Virus record (IMG/VR): IMGVR_UViG_3300035688_000002
Coordinates: 36,803 to 100,802 of that record
Direction: 5' to 3' (one strand)
DNA: 64,000 nt
From: a virus
Of this stretch, positions 47,356 to 56,429 are shown piece by piece. The first letter of the stretch is position 1; the number at the start of each line of letters is the position of its first letter. The notes below the pieces were generated by a model. It saw nothing but the letters and a program-made list of their open reading frames with translations. It did no database searches and had not been told where the DNA came from. Both the position numbers and the translations under genes were made by a program.

Positions 47356-47769
47356 TCAAACCTCTGTTACAGGGCAACTAGCTAACTTCGCTTCGGTCAG
47401 AACGTGCGTCTCTTCTGCGTACTTCTCAACCATTGGCTGCAGCTCTATAAGAATCTCACTAGCAAACCGACCTTTTTGGACTGGGGCAACCAGCTCTGTC
47501 TGTCCCCAACTGTCTCTCAGCACCGCTGCAAGCTTAAGTCCCTGAGACGCCACTCTCTTTTTCTCTCTCAGATGCAAATCTAAGACAAGGTCTGCGAGAA
47601 TGCAGAAGATTTCGAGCCTCTTTGTCACTTCTGAAAGCCTAAACCTTCCTCTCTCATACATTTCAGCCCTATACTCTGCTATCTCTGAGTCTGTCCATTT
47701 CTCAAACCCTGTCTCGAACCTTTGTAATTTGGCCTTTCTGATATTCGGCCTTGGGTGTCGTGCTGACAT
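47356..47769 (-). CDS. Hypothetical helical protein
   Basis: 137 residues, GGAGGAGAAAT site. SARHPRPNIRKAKLQRFETG basic start, then helices with EIFCILADLVLDLHLREKK. No family recognised. Promoter element P9 and the hairpin 47796-47815 precede it. Confidence 0.65.
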   Translation of the reverse strand: MSARHPRPNIRKAKLQRFETGFEKWTDSEIAEYRAEMYERGRFRLSEVTKRLEIFCILADLVLDLHLREKKRVASQGLKLAAVLRDSWGQTELVAPVQKGRFASEILIELQPMVEKYAEETHVLTEAKLASCPVTEV

Positions 47770-47795
47770 TTTATTTCTCCTCCATATCTTAAATT

Positions 47796-47815
47796 AGGAA
47801 AGATTCCTCTTTCCT
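47796..47815 (-). promoter_or_regulatory. Leader hairpin
   Basis: AGGAAAG-N6-CTTTCCT, 7-bp stem in the leader of 47356-47769, between promoter P9 and its ribosome site. Might influence mRNA stability. Confidence 0.35.
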
Positions 47816-47831
47816 TCTCTCCATTATTCTA

Positions 47832-47854
47832 ATTATCACTGGCTTCCCTCTTTC
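47832..47854 (-). promoter_or_regulatory. GAAA-N13-GATAAT promoter-like element (P9)
   Basis: Minus-strand GAAA-N13-GATAAT then TAGAATAATGG. Overlaps the last codons of the HNH gene and drives 47356-47769. Confidence 0.62.
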
Positions 47855-48300
47855 ATGCCTTTGTGAGGACAGTATCCATAGTTACCAATAGCGCAGTTAC
47901 AATTATAGCAAAGCACCCTAAAACCAGAAGGATAACCATTCATTCTGAGCCAAATGTACAAATGCAAACCACTGCTTCCGCGTCTTGTTTTCTTGGGAGG
48001 CGCTTCTCCGAGAATGTGATCGATAGTAAGAAATTCATAGCACATCTCCCCACAGCATTCACATTTGGGAGGGTTTCCACCATAATGAAAGATGGCTTCC
48101 TGTCTAGCCTTCAATCTATAACGACGCTGTTTTTCCCTTGCTGACTCTAAGTTTCTGAGATACCAATCCCTCTCTGTTGCCCTCTGTCTTGCTTTAACTT
48201 TGAGTTTCTGCCGATACTTTCTCTTTCTAACTGCTATTTTCACTCGATGAGTTTGCTGATACTCCCGATGATAGGATTTCATATACTCTCTTCGATTCAT
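47836..48300 (-). CDS. HNH endonuclease with basic repeats
   Basis: 154 residues. The N-terminal ~65 residues are Lys/Arg/Tyr-rich repeats (REYMKSYHREYQQTHR). The C-terminal HNH module has PPKCECCGE, FLTIDHI, and FRVLCYNCNCAIG, i.e. two CxxC zinc pairs around the catalytic His. Such free-standing nucleases are often mobile or nick DNA during packaging. Precedes the basic repeat protein by similarity only. Confidence 0.85.
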   Translation of the reverse strand: MNRREYMKSYHREYQQTHRVKIAVRKRKYRQKLKVKARQRATERDWYLRNLESAREKQRRYRLKARQEAIFHYGGNPPKCECCGEMCYEFLTIDHILGEAPPKKTRRGSSGLHLYIWLRMNGYPSGFRVLCYNCNCAIGNYGYCPHKGMKEGSQ

Positions 48301-48338
48301 TCTGTGTTGGTTCCTCTTTCGGATTTTTAAAATAAGAT

Positions 48339-48417
48339 GGGGACAGACAGGTCTCTGACCTCCAGATCTCGCCTATCAAGCTCACTGGTACTCTCTAGCT
48401 TCTGAGTGCCTGCCCCC
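48339..48417 (-). ncRNA. Structured leader RNA of the HNH gene
   Basis: Minus strand GGGGGCAGGCA (48407-48417) pairs with TGTCTGTCCCC (48339-48349), 11 bp with two G.U pairs possible only in minus-strand RNA. Inside is an AGGTC-AGA-GACCT hairpin and a CTCA/TGAG stem. Begins close to the expected start of promoter P10, so it is likely the 5' leader of 47836-48300. Confidence 0.45.
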
Positions 48418-48436
48418 CTCTCTCTTCAACATATAG

Positions 48437-48459
48437 ATTATCGCCGATACGAAAGTTTC
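48437..48459 (-). promoter_or_regulatory. GAAA-N13-GATAAT promoter-like element (P10)
   Basis: Minus-strand GAAA-N13-GATAAT then CTATATGTTGAAGAG, 137 nt upstream of the HNH start, with the structured leader between. Confidence 0.65.
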
Positions 48460-48485
48460 AGGATTTTAGATGGTTAGATAGAGAA

Positions 48486-48537
48486 GGGCTCTCTTGATGA
48501 TACAGCTATGGAGGAGTCTAAGTGACTTTGAGAGCCC
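48486..48537 (-). ncRNA. Small hairpin RNA or attenuator candidate
   Basis: GGGCTCTC (48486-48493) and GAGAGCCC (48530-48537) form a perfect 8-bp stem; inside is AGTC-ACTTA-GACT (minus strand). It lies immediately after promoter P11 with no gene until P10, so P11 may make only a short RNA. Confidence 0.45.
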
Positions 48538-48557
48538 CTCCCTCGTTCAATGTAAAG

Positions 48558-48580
48558 ATTATCTCAGGCGTGATTGTTTC
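48558..48580 (-). promoter_or_regulatory. GAAA-N13-GATAAT promoter-like element (P11)
   Basis: Minus-strand GAAA-N13-GATAAT then CTTTACATTGAACG. No protein gene begins within 250 nt; the first thing transcribed is the hairpin at 48486-48537. Confidence 0.62.
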
Positions 48581-48842
48581 AGACAGTGTTATTGGGATTC
48601 CATTTGGCATTGGCCATGTTTGTAGCAGACAGACCTAGTATGAGGATGCCTGCAATCCAGGAGGATTTATTGAAGAGAAGCTGCACCAGATTTTCATTCA
48701 ATTTCAGAATGGGCTGAAGATAGACACAGGAGTAATTTAAGACGGCCCATCCGATAGCAGTCCAAAATCTCTTGCTTTTCCATCGGCTTGGAACTGCCCT
48801 ATCTACTCTTTTATAAATAACTGCTTCTCCCTTTTTCTCCAT
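48579..48842 (-). CDS. Small membrane protein
   Basis: 87 residues, AGAGGAAAT site. Two hydrophobic segments (FWTAIGWAVLNYSCVYL, SSWIAGILILGLSATNMA). Its position after the tail-fibre genes fits a holin, but no endolysin is recognised nearby; unproven. Confidence 0.62.
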   Translation of the reverse strand: MEKKGEAVIYKRVDRAVPSRWKSKRFWTAIGWAVLNYSCVYLQPILKLNENLVQLLFNKSSWIAGILILGLSATNMANAKWNPNNTV

Positions 48843-48854
48843 CTTATTTCCTCT

Positions 48855-48941
48855 TTATACACCTATCATAATAATGTTATCTAAAAGAGTTGCGTGACCA
48901 TTTGTTTTCCAAAATTCGCCAACAACAGCTCCTGCCGCCCA
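48855..48941 (-). pseudogene. C-terminal remnant of a tail-fibre gene
   Basis: A 28-codon open stretch ending GEFWKTNGHATLLDNIIMIGV, nearly identical to the end of 49232-50557 (GELWKTNGHLTLPDNVIMIGV). It starts right after a TAG and has no start or ribosome site. Evidence of a former third copy, lost by recombination or deletion. Confidence 0.75.
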
Positions 48942-48974
48942 CTATATATGCTAAATCAGTAGGTATCTGAATCA

Positions 48975-49163
48975 TTATTCTCTCCAAAATGCAACCATTT
49001 CTTCATACTCTTTGAGCTTCCGCAGCTCCTCTCGAACCAACTCCAAACGCTTCTCCTCGCGCTCCAGAGCCTCAACCTGTGCCTTACGACATTTCAACTC
49101 AGCTTTAACAAATGTAAGCTGACTAGTCAACTCCTCTATAGACTTTGTATCTGACATGGCCAT
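48975..49163 (-). CDS. Small coiled-coil protein
   Basis: 62 residues, continuous charged coiled coil (SQLTFVKAELKCRKAQVEAL). Lies between fibre genes; could be a fibre chaperone or a small assembly factor. No family. Confidence 0.6.
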   Translation of the reverse strand: MAMSDTKSIEELTSQLTFVKAELKCRKAQVEALEREEKRLELVREELRKLKEYEEMVAFWRE

Positions 49164-49231
49164 TTTCCCACATCTAGATAATATCCTCCTTCACCTCAAA
49201 TTCTCCTGTTTCTGCAAGTTCTGTCTCCTTC

Positions 49232-50557
49232 TTACACACCTATCATAATGACATTATCAGGAAGTGTCAGGTGACCATTTGTCTTCCAAAGCTCTCCTGC
49301 AGTAGCACCAGCTGCCCCTTGTGTGGCACCAGATTTTGGAACCAATAAAGGGACTGAGAGATGGCCATAAGTAACTGTAGCAGCATCTCTAAACAGAGGC
49401 TTATTTGATGTCACGCCAGCAATAAAAATCTTTCCTATATCCTCAAAAGCATAGTCACCATTTGTTATCTCGATGTGTGTCCTGGTAACTTTTATCCCTT
49501 CCATCTGTTCGCCTAAGTCAATGCCTCTTGCACCGGTAGCTGAATCTGTAACCGCACTTTTTAAATGACACCCATCAAAAACAAGTCTACGATTTGAACC
49601 ATCTCCTGTCTGAGCACTTCCCTTCGAGATATAATCCGACTGATAAGACACGGACTTAATTTTTATATTATAAAATTCTGCATCATCAGTAGAATAAATG
49701 ACAATGCTATCCCCTAAAGAAGCCATCGCATTCTCAATACGGCCATCATAGAATTTAGCGAAACAACAGGCAATAAGCGTTCTGCCTAAGCAACCAATCC
49801 CTGTAGAATAAATATCGCAATCATTTAAAATTCCCGCTTCGCCATAAAGAGCGCAAGAATAGTGAGCAGGATTTCCTCCGCCTTGGCAGGAAAGAGAGAC
49901 CTTATCATATATCTTTTTCCCTCCATTAAAATTATACCAGCAAGTTCTGTTTGCATTCTCAGCTACATAAATAACGGAAAATTTAATTTTGCGAGTTATC
50001 ATACTCCAATTTGTTGGATTACCCGAAGCGTTGACAAGATAAACTAAATCCACACTATTCCGAACCTCAGTTATAGTCTCTCCTGAGCCTTCAATGTCAA
50101 TATAAGGAGTGTCAAAAACAAGCGTTGCAGCCTGTAAATATAGCCCTGGAAAAACTTTTATTAAAATTCTGTTTGTTACAGAAGGGGAAAGAGTCTTAGC
50201 GTAAGCGTAAGCCGCTGCTATCGTATTAAATTGAACCGCCCCGCTTTTTCCGCAAGTTACGGTTTGACCATAAATAGGAATAGCATCAGCGGACATATAG
50301 CCACTAAGAACTCCACCCTCGGGGTCACTTTCATGAGTATGAACTACAAGTCCCCCATTTCCGCCTCCCACTCCTCCTATAATCGCTGCTGGATTGAGCA
50401 TCCCGCCTTGAGGATCAGATTCATGGCTATGAATGGGCCAATCTAATGGGCCAGCGTCATACTCCACCGTTTGACCAGGAGCCACTTCAATTGGCTCCAT
50501 CTTTATATCGTAGATTACCTGACGAACTGATGTTTCGTTCTTATAAGTTTTAAGCAT
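49232..50557 (-). CDS. Tail spike/fibre protein with beta-helix region
   Basis: 441 residues. The first ~60 residues (MLKTYKNETSVRQVIYDIKM ... HSHESDPQGG) are a shared adaptor with 50572-51432; a similar HTHESDPEGG block repeats at 74-84. About 95-400 has the repetitive short strands of a pectin-lyase-like beta-helix (YIDIEGSGETIT, YIDIEG/FDGCHLKSAV). Likely binds or degrades host surface glycans. The end shares sequence with the remnant at 48855. Confidence 0.78.
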   Translation of the reverse strand: MLKTYKNETSVRQVIYDIKMEPIEVAPGQTVEYDAGPLDWPIHSHESDPQGGMLNPAAIIGGVGGGNGGLVVHTHESDPEGGVLSGYMSADAIPIYGQTVTCGKSGAVQFNTIAAAYAYAKTLSPSVTNRILIKVFPGLYLQAATLVFDTPYIDIEGSGETITEVRNSVDLVYLVNASGNPTNWSMITRKIKFSVIYVAENANRTCWYNFNGGKKIYDKVSLSCQGGGNPAHYSCALYGEAGILNDCDIYSTGIGCLGRTLIACCFAKFYDGRIENAMASLGDSIVIYSTDDAEFYNIKIKSVSYQSDYISKGSAQTGDGSNRRLVFDGCHLKSAVTDSATGARGIDLGEQMEGIKVTRTHIEITNGDYAFEDIGKIFIAGVTSNKPLFRDAATVTYGHLSVPLLVPKSGATQGAAGATAGELWKTNGHLTLPDNVIMIGV

Positions 50558-50571
50558 TTATTTCTCCTCAC

Positions 50572-51432
50572 TCAACCCTTCGTAGCGCTTTTCATTTCAA
50601 AAAAGTCGAACCAAACATAGCCATTGTTTTTTACGATTCCTTCAATATAATTCTCCATAAACAAACCAACCGCAAGCGGCCAAGAAGAAAAGTGGTCTAT
50701 CGCACAATAGTCAATCCAATTCCCAAGCCAGGTCACACCGTCTAAACTATAAGAGAAAATAGCGTGTTCAAAACCTGGAGAAAATCCACCAATGCGAATC
50801 CTTAAAAAAATGGGGAGGTTTTCTATTCCATCTTGGGCCAGATGCAAAAAAAGTTCGGAACTCGTAAGGTGCTGTCCATGTATAACGCCAACTCCATTGA
50901 AAGCTTCATGTTCATTTGCCAATGTTTTTCTTCTCACAAGCCCAAAATGGTCACAAAAACCTGTTGACTCTCTATTCGCCAAAAATATCCCCGCTTGGCA
51001 ATCATCCCCAAGTGAAAGAGCGCCGATTTTAGCTATAATCTCGCAAGGAATGTTTGGAAGACCTATCAACACTTTGGGAGCGTTAGCCCAGCGTGCATCT
51101 GGAACCGCTTCAGCTATTTGAATTTTTAAAACTCCGTTCTCTTGCTTAATTATTTTAGTATCTTCTTTTTCGTTGTCCTTTCGCCAAGCCCAAAACATAT
51201 CTCCAAAAGAAGGAACATCCTCGGAAAAGTTATCTCTGAACTCCACTCCTCCTATAATCGCCTCTGAATTAAGCATCCCGCCTTGAGGATCAGATTCATG
51301 GCTATGAACGGGCCAATCCAATGGCCCCGCGTCATATTGAACCGTCTGACCCGGAGCAACCTGAATCGGCTCCATCTTTATGTCATAGACTATCTGCGTG
51401 ACTGGCGTTTCATTCTTATAAGTTTTAAGCAT
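50572..51432 (-). CDS. Tail fibre protein with lectin-like C-terminus
   Basis: 286 residues. Residues 1-~60 are near-identical to 49232-50557 (VAPGQTVQYDAGPLDWPVHS). The rest, including FWAWRKDNEKEDTKIIKQEN, GIFLANRESTGFCDHFGLV and FSYSLDGVTWLGNWIDY, resembles a concanavalin/LamG-type jelly roll (DUF1349-like). Probably an alternative receptor-binding protein on the same tail attachment site. Confidence 0.75.
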   Translation of the reverse strand: MLKTYKNETPVTQIVYDIKMEPIQVAPGQTVQYDAGPLDWPVHSHESDPQGGMLNSEAIIGGVEFRDNFSEDVPSFGDMFWAWRKDNEKEDTKIIKQENGVLKIQIAEAVPDARWANAPKVLIGLPNIPCEIIAKIGALSLGDDCQAGIFLANRESTGFCDHFGLVRRKTLANEHEAFNGVGVIHGQHLTSSELFLHLAQDGIENLPIFLRIRIGGFSPGFEHAIFSYSLDGVTWLGNWIDYCAIDHFSSWPLAVGLFMENYIEGIVKNNGYVWFDFFEMKSATKG

Positions 51433-51481
51433 TTCTCTTTCTCTTAAATTGATAATATCTATTAATTCCTACTTGTCCATA

Positions 51482-52513
51482 TCAAATCGTGAACCTCACA
51501 ACAATCAAGACAGGTGCTGCTGTCTCAACAAAAGTACCCTCAGCAATTGTTGGAAATGGGTCTGGCCATGTCCCTGTGTAAGCCAAAACTCTATAATATC
51601 CACGTCCAGCCAATTCACTATTTGCAACAGCACTTGAAAATCCTATCTGAGCAGCTCCAGGAGAATATGCCGCAAGACCCTGCATTGTAAAAGATGGAGC
51701 AAGTTTTGTCCAAAAACATAACCAATGTAATCCAACTGCCAGGGCTTGATTAACAGTCAATGACTTGAATCCAATAGAGGTGCAGGCCACAGTTCCAAGA
51801 CTTGCCACCAAAGCACCTGGGAAAATATTGCCATTATCAGCATAAAGAGCAAAATCAAGAAGCGAGTTGGCTAGCGCAGTCGTAATTCTAAAGCCGATTC
51901 TGTCAATATTAGTAGCCTTAGAAATAATTAGAGGCAAAGCCCAGATAATCCCAGCATTGGGAGTGCCTACTCCTCCTGCCATCGTTGACCAAACAACAGG
52001 ATACCATCGCTCCAGGTCTGCATCATTTTTACGTCTATAGTAATGAAAGTCTGGCGGAGTTCCCGCAGCAATTGCAGGGTCAACTGTCTCGACTGCATCT
52101 TCGGCTGCATTAATCCTGAGAAGTTTAAGTGCCTGGTCAGCGTAGCTCTGCGGAACATCAGGAAGAGAGATAAACGGAGGCTGAGAAAACTCCAACCCAT
52201 CCTCGGATGCCTTCACCCGCACGCTCTTTCCTCCCTGATCAACGTAACTTGCAGGAACATCTGATAGGTCAATGAATGGAAATGGAAGCGTAAGTTGCTG
52301 AAATTCCAATCCGTCCTCAGAACCCTTTACACTAACAATCTTCCCACCTTGATCAACATAACTTCCTGGAACATCAGTAAGCTCAGTGAACTTATCAACT
52401 CCACCCCCACCTCCTCCTCCTCCGGTAATTTTTTCTATCTTATGCACAGACTTCCAATCAGCATCTATGTGCTGTCGAAACAGCCTAAAAAGAGAAGCAG
52501 GCCTCATCTTCAT
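51482..52513 (-). CDS. Tail fibre protein with internal repeats
   Basis: 343 residues. A Gly8 linker at 32-39 is followed by three copies of a ~35-residue unit (TELTDVPGSYVDQGGKIVSV, DLSDVPASYVDQGGKSVRVK, SLPDVPQSYADQALKLLRIN). The C-terminal ~180 residues are beta-rich and probably receptor-binding. First fibre gene after the large tail protein. Confidence 0.8.
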   Translation of the reverse strand: MKMRPASLFRLFRQHIDADWKSVHKIEKITGGGGGGGGVDKFTELTDVPGSYVDQGGKIVSVKGSEDGLEFQQLTLPFPFIDLSDVPASYVDQGGKSVRVKASEDGLEFSQPPFISLPDVPQSYADQALKLLRINAAEDAVETVDPAIAAGTPPDFHYYRRKNDADLERWYPVVWSTMAGGVGTPNAGIIWALPLIISKATNIDRIGFRITTALANSLLDFALYADNGNIFPGALVASLGTVACTSIGFKSLTVNQALAVGLHWLCFWTKLAPSFTMQGLAAYSPGAAQIGFSSAVANSELAGRGYYRVLAYTGTWPDPFPTIAEGTFVETAAPVLIVVRFTI

Positions 52514-52514
52514 C

Positions 52515-55500
52515 TCAAACCTCCACTACCCTCTCCATTCTGAGAGATGTCTTTCCGCTTTGGGGGGTCTTTCCAATCTTAAGAATTCTAAGAGTCAACT
52601 CATTAGCCACTCCATCCTCGTTAAAGAACCTATCCCTGCTAAACTTTATCAAGTCTCCGGGAAAGACATCGAAGAGTATCGCTGGCAGTTCATCCTCGAT
52701 ATAAGGCTTATTAAGCAGAGCTAAAATCGACTCAGCTAACGTCAGAGCACTACCTGAATCTGAGTAATAAGCATATATTTCAAGCCCGTTCTCAACTCCA
52801 TACTTCCATTTTATCTCATCATCTTGAGCTTCCTTAAAGGACTGAGCTTCCTGCGATTGAGGATTTTCTCCATAATAGACCTTTACCTTCCAATAGATAT
52901 TGTCTTTTGTCCTCCGATGAGAATGTCCTTTTGATTGGAAGTTCCAAATATACTTAGCATTGGAGCGAACTGATACCTGAAGCGGTCTGAGTCCTATTCG
53001 CCCCTCTCCATCCTGAAGAACATAAGCCTCTGTGGAATGTTCAAGATTCCTATTTATCTCATTGAAAGGCATATCTTTAAGAATGAATACAGTGAGACTT
53101 TTAGTATTGGCATACTTTGTTTCATAAATCCAATCCGTATTCAGTTTTTCAGTCGGTAATCCAGCCTCCCCATTCATAATTTTCTTAAATATCTCTGCTC
53201 CGGTAACTATCGATTCATTTGCTGAATTCACTCCGCCAATAAAGGAAACGCGAATTACATCGTTTTCTGCTATGGTCAGTGTGGAGACAAAGGTAATGAT
53301 ACTCCTCTGATAATCAACAAAGAAGTCAGTCCCTTTTGTCTTTTCCACAATCACTCCGTTAGTCTCTATCGTGACCTGAATGACTTCCTTCGACCGACCA
53401 TCGAGAAAGTTATACTTGTTTCTAGTGGTATCAACAGGCATTGGCACGATCCCCGTTATACATCCCCAACCCTTCAAAATCTCCTTATCCACATCGTCTT
53501 CCGCAAGCGCCGGATAATCATTATGGCCCGGTAACGCCACTTTAGAGTATCTACTCAAGACTAAGTCCCTATCCAAGTCTTTAGTAACATCCCGTATAGA
53601 AAGTGTTATCTGCTTATCATTAATAGAAACATCAGAAACTATGGCTGTAAAGAACTTCTTGAATTGACTAAGACTGCTGTAGCTTTCTCTTCCCATATAG
53701 ATTCCAAGTTTTGCTCCTATCCAAGTAAAGACTGCAAACCTCTTATCGAAATAAAATTCTCCCTCACTAAAAGCATTGACGAAGGAAATCTGACCGCTCG
53801 ACATCTTGTAAGTCCCCTCATGAACTTCGTTTATTTCCTGACTCGTCCCCGGAATATTCTTCAGCGTAAGCCACGGAGGAAGAGTACAGAGACTATCTGC
53901 ATATATAAAATCTCTATTGGGAATTAAATGAGTAAAAGCGACTTCCATGAAATGGGTATCTGGATCAGCATCGTCTGAAGTATGAACGTAGAGCATTTGA
54001 TTGGAAGAATCGAAGTAAAAAGAGGAAGGAGTATCCTCGACTTTAGAAACAAAGTCCAATCCTCCTGAAACTGAGATATCATCAACATAGAAAGAGCTCT
54101 CCCCACCAGAACTTTGATCTTTGTAGAGCCTAATCCTAAAGGTAGAATAATCAGGATGGGCATCAAACTCAAACTCAAATTTTGTCCAAGCATCGGTAAC
54201 GTCAAGCGGGAAGAAATAGGTCGAGGCTGACCAGGTGCCGTCAGCTTGAAGATAAATATTATTCGCAGGGCTAGTTGTAACATAAAGCCTTAACGCAGAG
54301 TTTGCGGCAACCGGTCTTTTATACCAAACCGTAATCTTATAACGACCATCAGGAGTTAAAGTAATATCCTGATAAAATCCGATATATTCACCCTGTGTCT
54401 TAGTATATAGCTTACAGGAATAAAGACCGCCGTGAATCTCGACATCCTCTCGGGAAAGTATTGACACCGGAGGATTTGCACCGAATTCGACCCAATTTGT
54501 CATATCTGTTGAAGTTATCCATGATTCCAGCCCTCCATCGACTACTGCTTCCTCTTCCGAGCCTTCCGGTGTGACTTCGGCATAGTCTCCTCCGTCCTCC
54601 CTGACACCATCTATTTTAATGCCCCTCTCATTGGCAGCAAGCTTATAGGTATGCTCTCTACCACTAACAAGAGAGAATCCAGAAACATTCATTTTCAAAT
54701 TTATCTCGGCAATGTAAACAGGTTCGATATTTGGGTCTCTCACAAAGGCCTCAAAGTCAGTCTGCTGATACTGGGGAAGAGTAGTATCCCAAACGTAATC
54801 CGAAAAACCCCCATTCCCCACTCCATTATAAGCTCTTACTCGAAACCAATACGGAGTGTCCGGAGTGAGGTTTCTGACGAGGTATTTGAGAACATCGGAG
54901 TCCACGACAGCAATTTCCTCAAAGGTTTCTTCCTCACCATCTGGAGATTTCTCTATCCTATAACCAGTTACATCATATGTATCGACTTCTACCGCATCCC
55001 AAGTCAATCTCAATTGCTCATCACTCAGTTCAGTTATCTGAAGACCAATAACTTTATCCGGCAGGCTGTTGGCGGTGACTGTCACAACATTCGTATAATC
55101 ATCAGAATATTCATACGGAGGTTCCTCTCCCTGCCTTGCACAGACTCTATAATCATACTCCGTGCCAGCCACGACAGTCTCGTCTCTAAAAAACTCCATG
55201 TTCTTAGAAACTGTGGCTATCTCTGAACCATGATCCGCCAACCAGCTTCCTGAGTGCAGTTTCCTCTCTATACAATAATTATCTTCCTCAGAAGCATTGT
55301 CCTTCCATGTCAATTCTATAAAGTTAGAAAAAACAGAAGCGATAAGTTCCGTTGGATCTTCGAGTTCGGCAAAAGTTGTTTTACAATCCTCATTAGACCA
55401 ATCTGAGTAACCAGGCGGTTCAATCCATCCTCCTATTACTTTACAACAATAAAGGGTATTTGGGTCTAACCCACTTCTTTCATAGAATTCTGTATTCCCT

Positions 55501-55673
55501 GGTAAGATAGCGAATGGAATTGACCCGTATCCACCACCTGCTTTATTCTCCCAAAATTCGATAAAATGGTATGGATAATCTGGCGGAGCATTGTTCTCCC
55601 ATGTCCAAAGGATTTGCCCAGGAGACAGAACCAGACCAACAAAGTTGATTGGTCCATAAGCACCATTTGGCAT
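52515..55673 (-). CDS. Large tail protein with Fn3 domains
   Basis: 1052 residues. Residues 1-310 hold three fibronectin type III-like repeats (ILWTWENNAPPDYPYHFIEF, NFIELTWKDNASEEDNYCIE, DEQLRLTWDAVEVDTYDVTG). About 390-560 is a carbohydrate-binding-like jelly roll (YSCKLYTKTQGEYIGFYQDI ... FYVDDISVSGG). The C-terminal part is a baseplate/tail-tip-like domain. Likely central fibre/tip of a siphovirus tail. Confidence 0.82.
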   Translation of the reverse strand: MPNGAYGPINFVGLVLSPGQILWTWENNAPPDYPYHFIEFWENKAGGGYGSIPFAILPGNTEFYERSGLDPNTLYCCKVIGGWIEPPGYSDWSNEDCKTTFAELEDPTELIASVFSNFIELTWKDNASEEDNYCIERKLHSGSWLADHGSEIATVSKNMEFFRDETVVAGTEYDYRVCARQGEEPPYEYSDDYTNVVTVTANSLPDKVIGLQITELSDEQLRLTWDAVEVDTYDVTGYRIEKSPDGEEETFEEIAVVDSDVLKYLVRNLTPDTPYWFRVRAYNGVGNGGFSDYVWDTTLPQYQQTDFEAFVRDPNIEPVYIAEINLKMNVSGFSLVSGREHTYKLAANERGIKIDGVREDGGDYAEVTPEGSEEEAVVDGGLESWITSTDMTNWVEFGANPPVSILSREDVEIHGGLYSCKLYTKTQGEYIGFYQDITLTPDGRYKITVWYKRPVAANSALRLYVTTSPANNIYLQADGTWSASTYFFPLDVTDAWTKFEFEFDAHPDYSTFRIRLYKDQSSGGESSFYVDDISVSGGLDFVSKVEDTPSSFYFDSSNQMLYVHTSDDADPDTHFMEVAFTHLIPNRDFIYADSLCTLPPWLTLKNIPGTSQEINEVHEGTYKMSSGQISFVNAFSEGEFYFDKRFAVFTWIGAKLGIYMGRESYSSLSQFKKFFTAIVSDVSINDKQITLSIRDVTKDLDRDLVLSRYSKVALPGHNDYPALAEDDVDKEILKGWGCITGIVPMPVDTTRNKYNFLDGRSKEVIQVTIETNGVIVEKTKGTDFFVDYQRSIITFVSTLTIAENDVIRVSFIGGVNSANESIVTGAEIFKKIMNGEAGLPTEKLNTDWIYETKYANTKSLTVFILKDMPFNEINRNLEHSTEAYVLQDGEGRIGLRPLQVSVRSNAKYIWNFQSKGHSHRRTKDNIYWKVKVYYGENPQSQEAQSFKEAQDDEIKWKYGVENGLEIYAYYSDSGSALTLAESILALLNKPYIEDELPAILFDVFPGDLIKFSRDRFFNEDGVANELTLRILKIGKTPQSGKTSLRMERVVEV

Positions 55674-56428
55674 TAGAGAACCTCAATCAGTTCGGCTTCC
55701 CAAGTCCAGTTATTGAAATCTTCGTGTCTTGGTCTGGATACACTGGCAAATCTGACAAAGTGGGACTCATTGGGAGTGTCATCTGGATCAAATGCAACAA
55801 CAAAGGCCCTTACAATCTTATGATCCTGAAGGAGAGAGATAATCTGAGAGGCTGAAACGTCATTAAGTCCCTCAAATGAGATGGACCATGTATCAAGATT
55901 CGGTCTTTCTTGGCTGAAAAGATTCATGGAATCAGAAAAATCACCTTCAGAATGATCCTCTGGCCCCTTCTCGTAGCCCCACTTAAAGTTTCTGTTTGGC
56001 TTGAAATACTCACCACACACGACAGTAGAGATAATGGGATAATCAGTAAAATCCGTTCCTTTCTCCAATGCAACCCTTACAAATTGCTTAGTAAAAGGAG
56101 AAATAAACTCGAATATATCGGTTGCACGGTACGCTAAAGTCCTTGACACAAGGTCGCCACCATCAAAATCACCATCATCTGCCCCTTCAAACTTTATAGT
56201 AACACCGGTTGCCTCGATGTTATGAGACAGAAGGGCTATGAAATTTATGGTCTGGGGTGTTAGGAGGTCTTGCGGGAGATAAGCCGGAGCGGGCAGGCTT
56301 GCAGCCTGCCAGAACATTGACTTTGTGTCTATCTGTGTATCCGAAGCGGGGTGTTTTGAGTTTTCACTTGAGGGAGACAACATTGTGCCGTCCCTCCAGA
56401 GGCTCTTTATAAATCTTATACTATCCAT
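55673..56428 (-). CDS. Distal tail protein
   Basis: 251 residues, directly after the tape measure, the usual place of the distal tail/minor tail protein. Beta-rich with WSISFEGLNDVSASQIISLL and HEDFNNWTWEAELIEVL. Function by synteny. Confidence 0.62.
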   Translation of the reverse strand: MDSIRFIKSLWRDGTMLSPSSENSKHPASDTQIDTKSMFWQAASLPAPAYLPQDLLTPQTINFIALLSHNIEATGVTIKFEGADDGDFDGGDLVSRTLAYRATDIFEFISPFTKQFVRVALEKGTDFTDYPIISTVVCGEYFKPNRNFKWGYEKGPEDHSEGDFSDSMNLFSQERPNLDTWSISFEGLNDVSASQIISLLQDHKIVRAFVVAFDPDDTPNESHFVRFASVSRPRHEDFNNWTWEAELIEVL

Positions 56429-56429
56429 T

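Noticed and set aside
48975-49231. Further GATAAT promoter copies at 49247 and 48876
   Set aside because: The box is inside or copied from the tail-fibre coding end (DNVIMIGV) and lacks GAA(A/G) at 13 nt.
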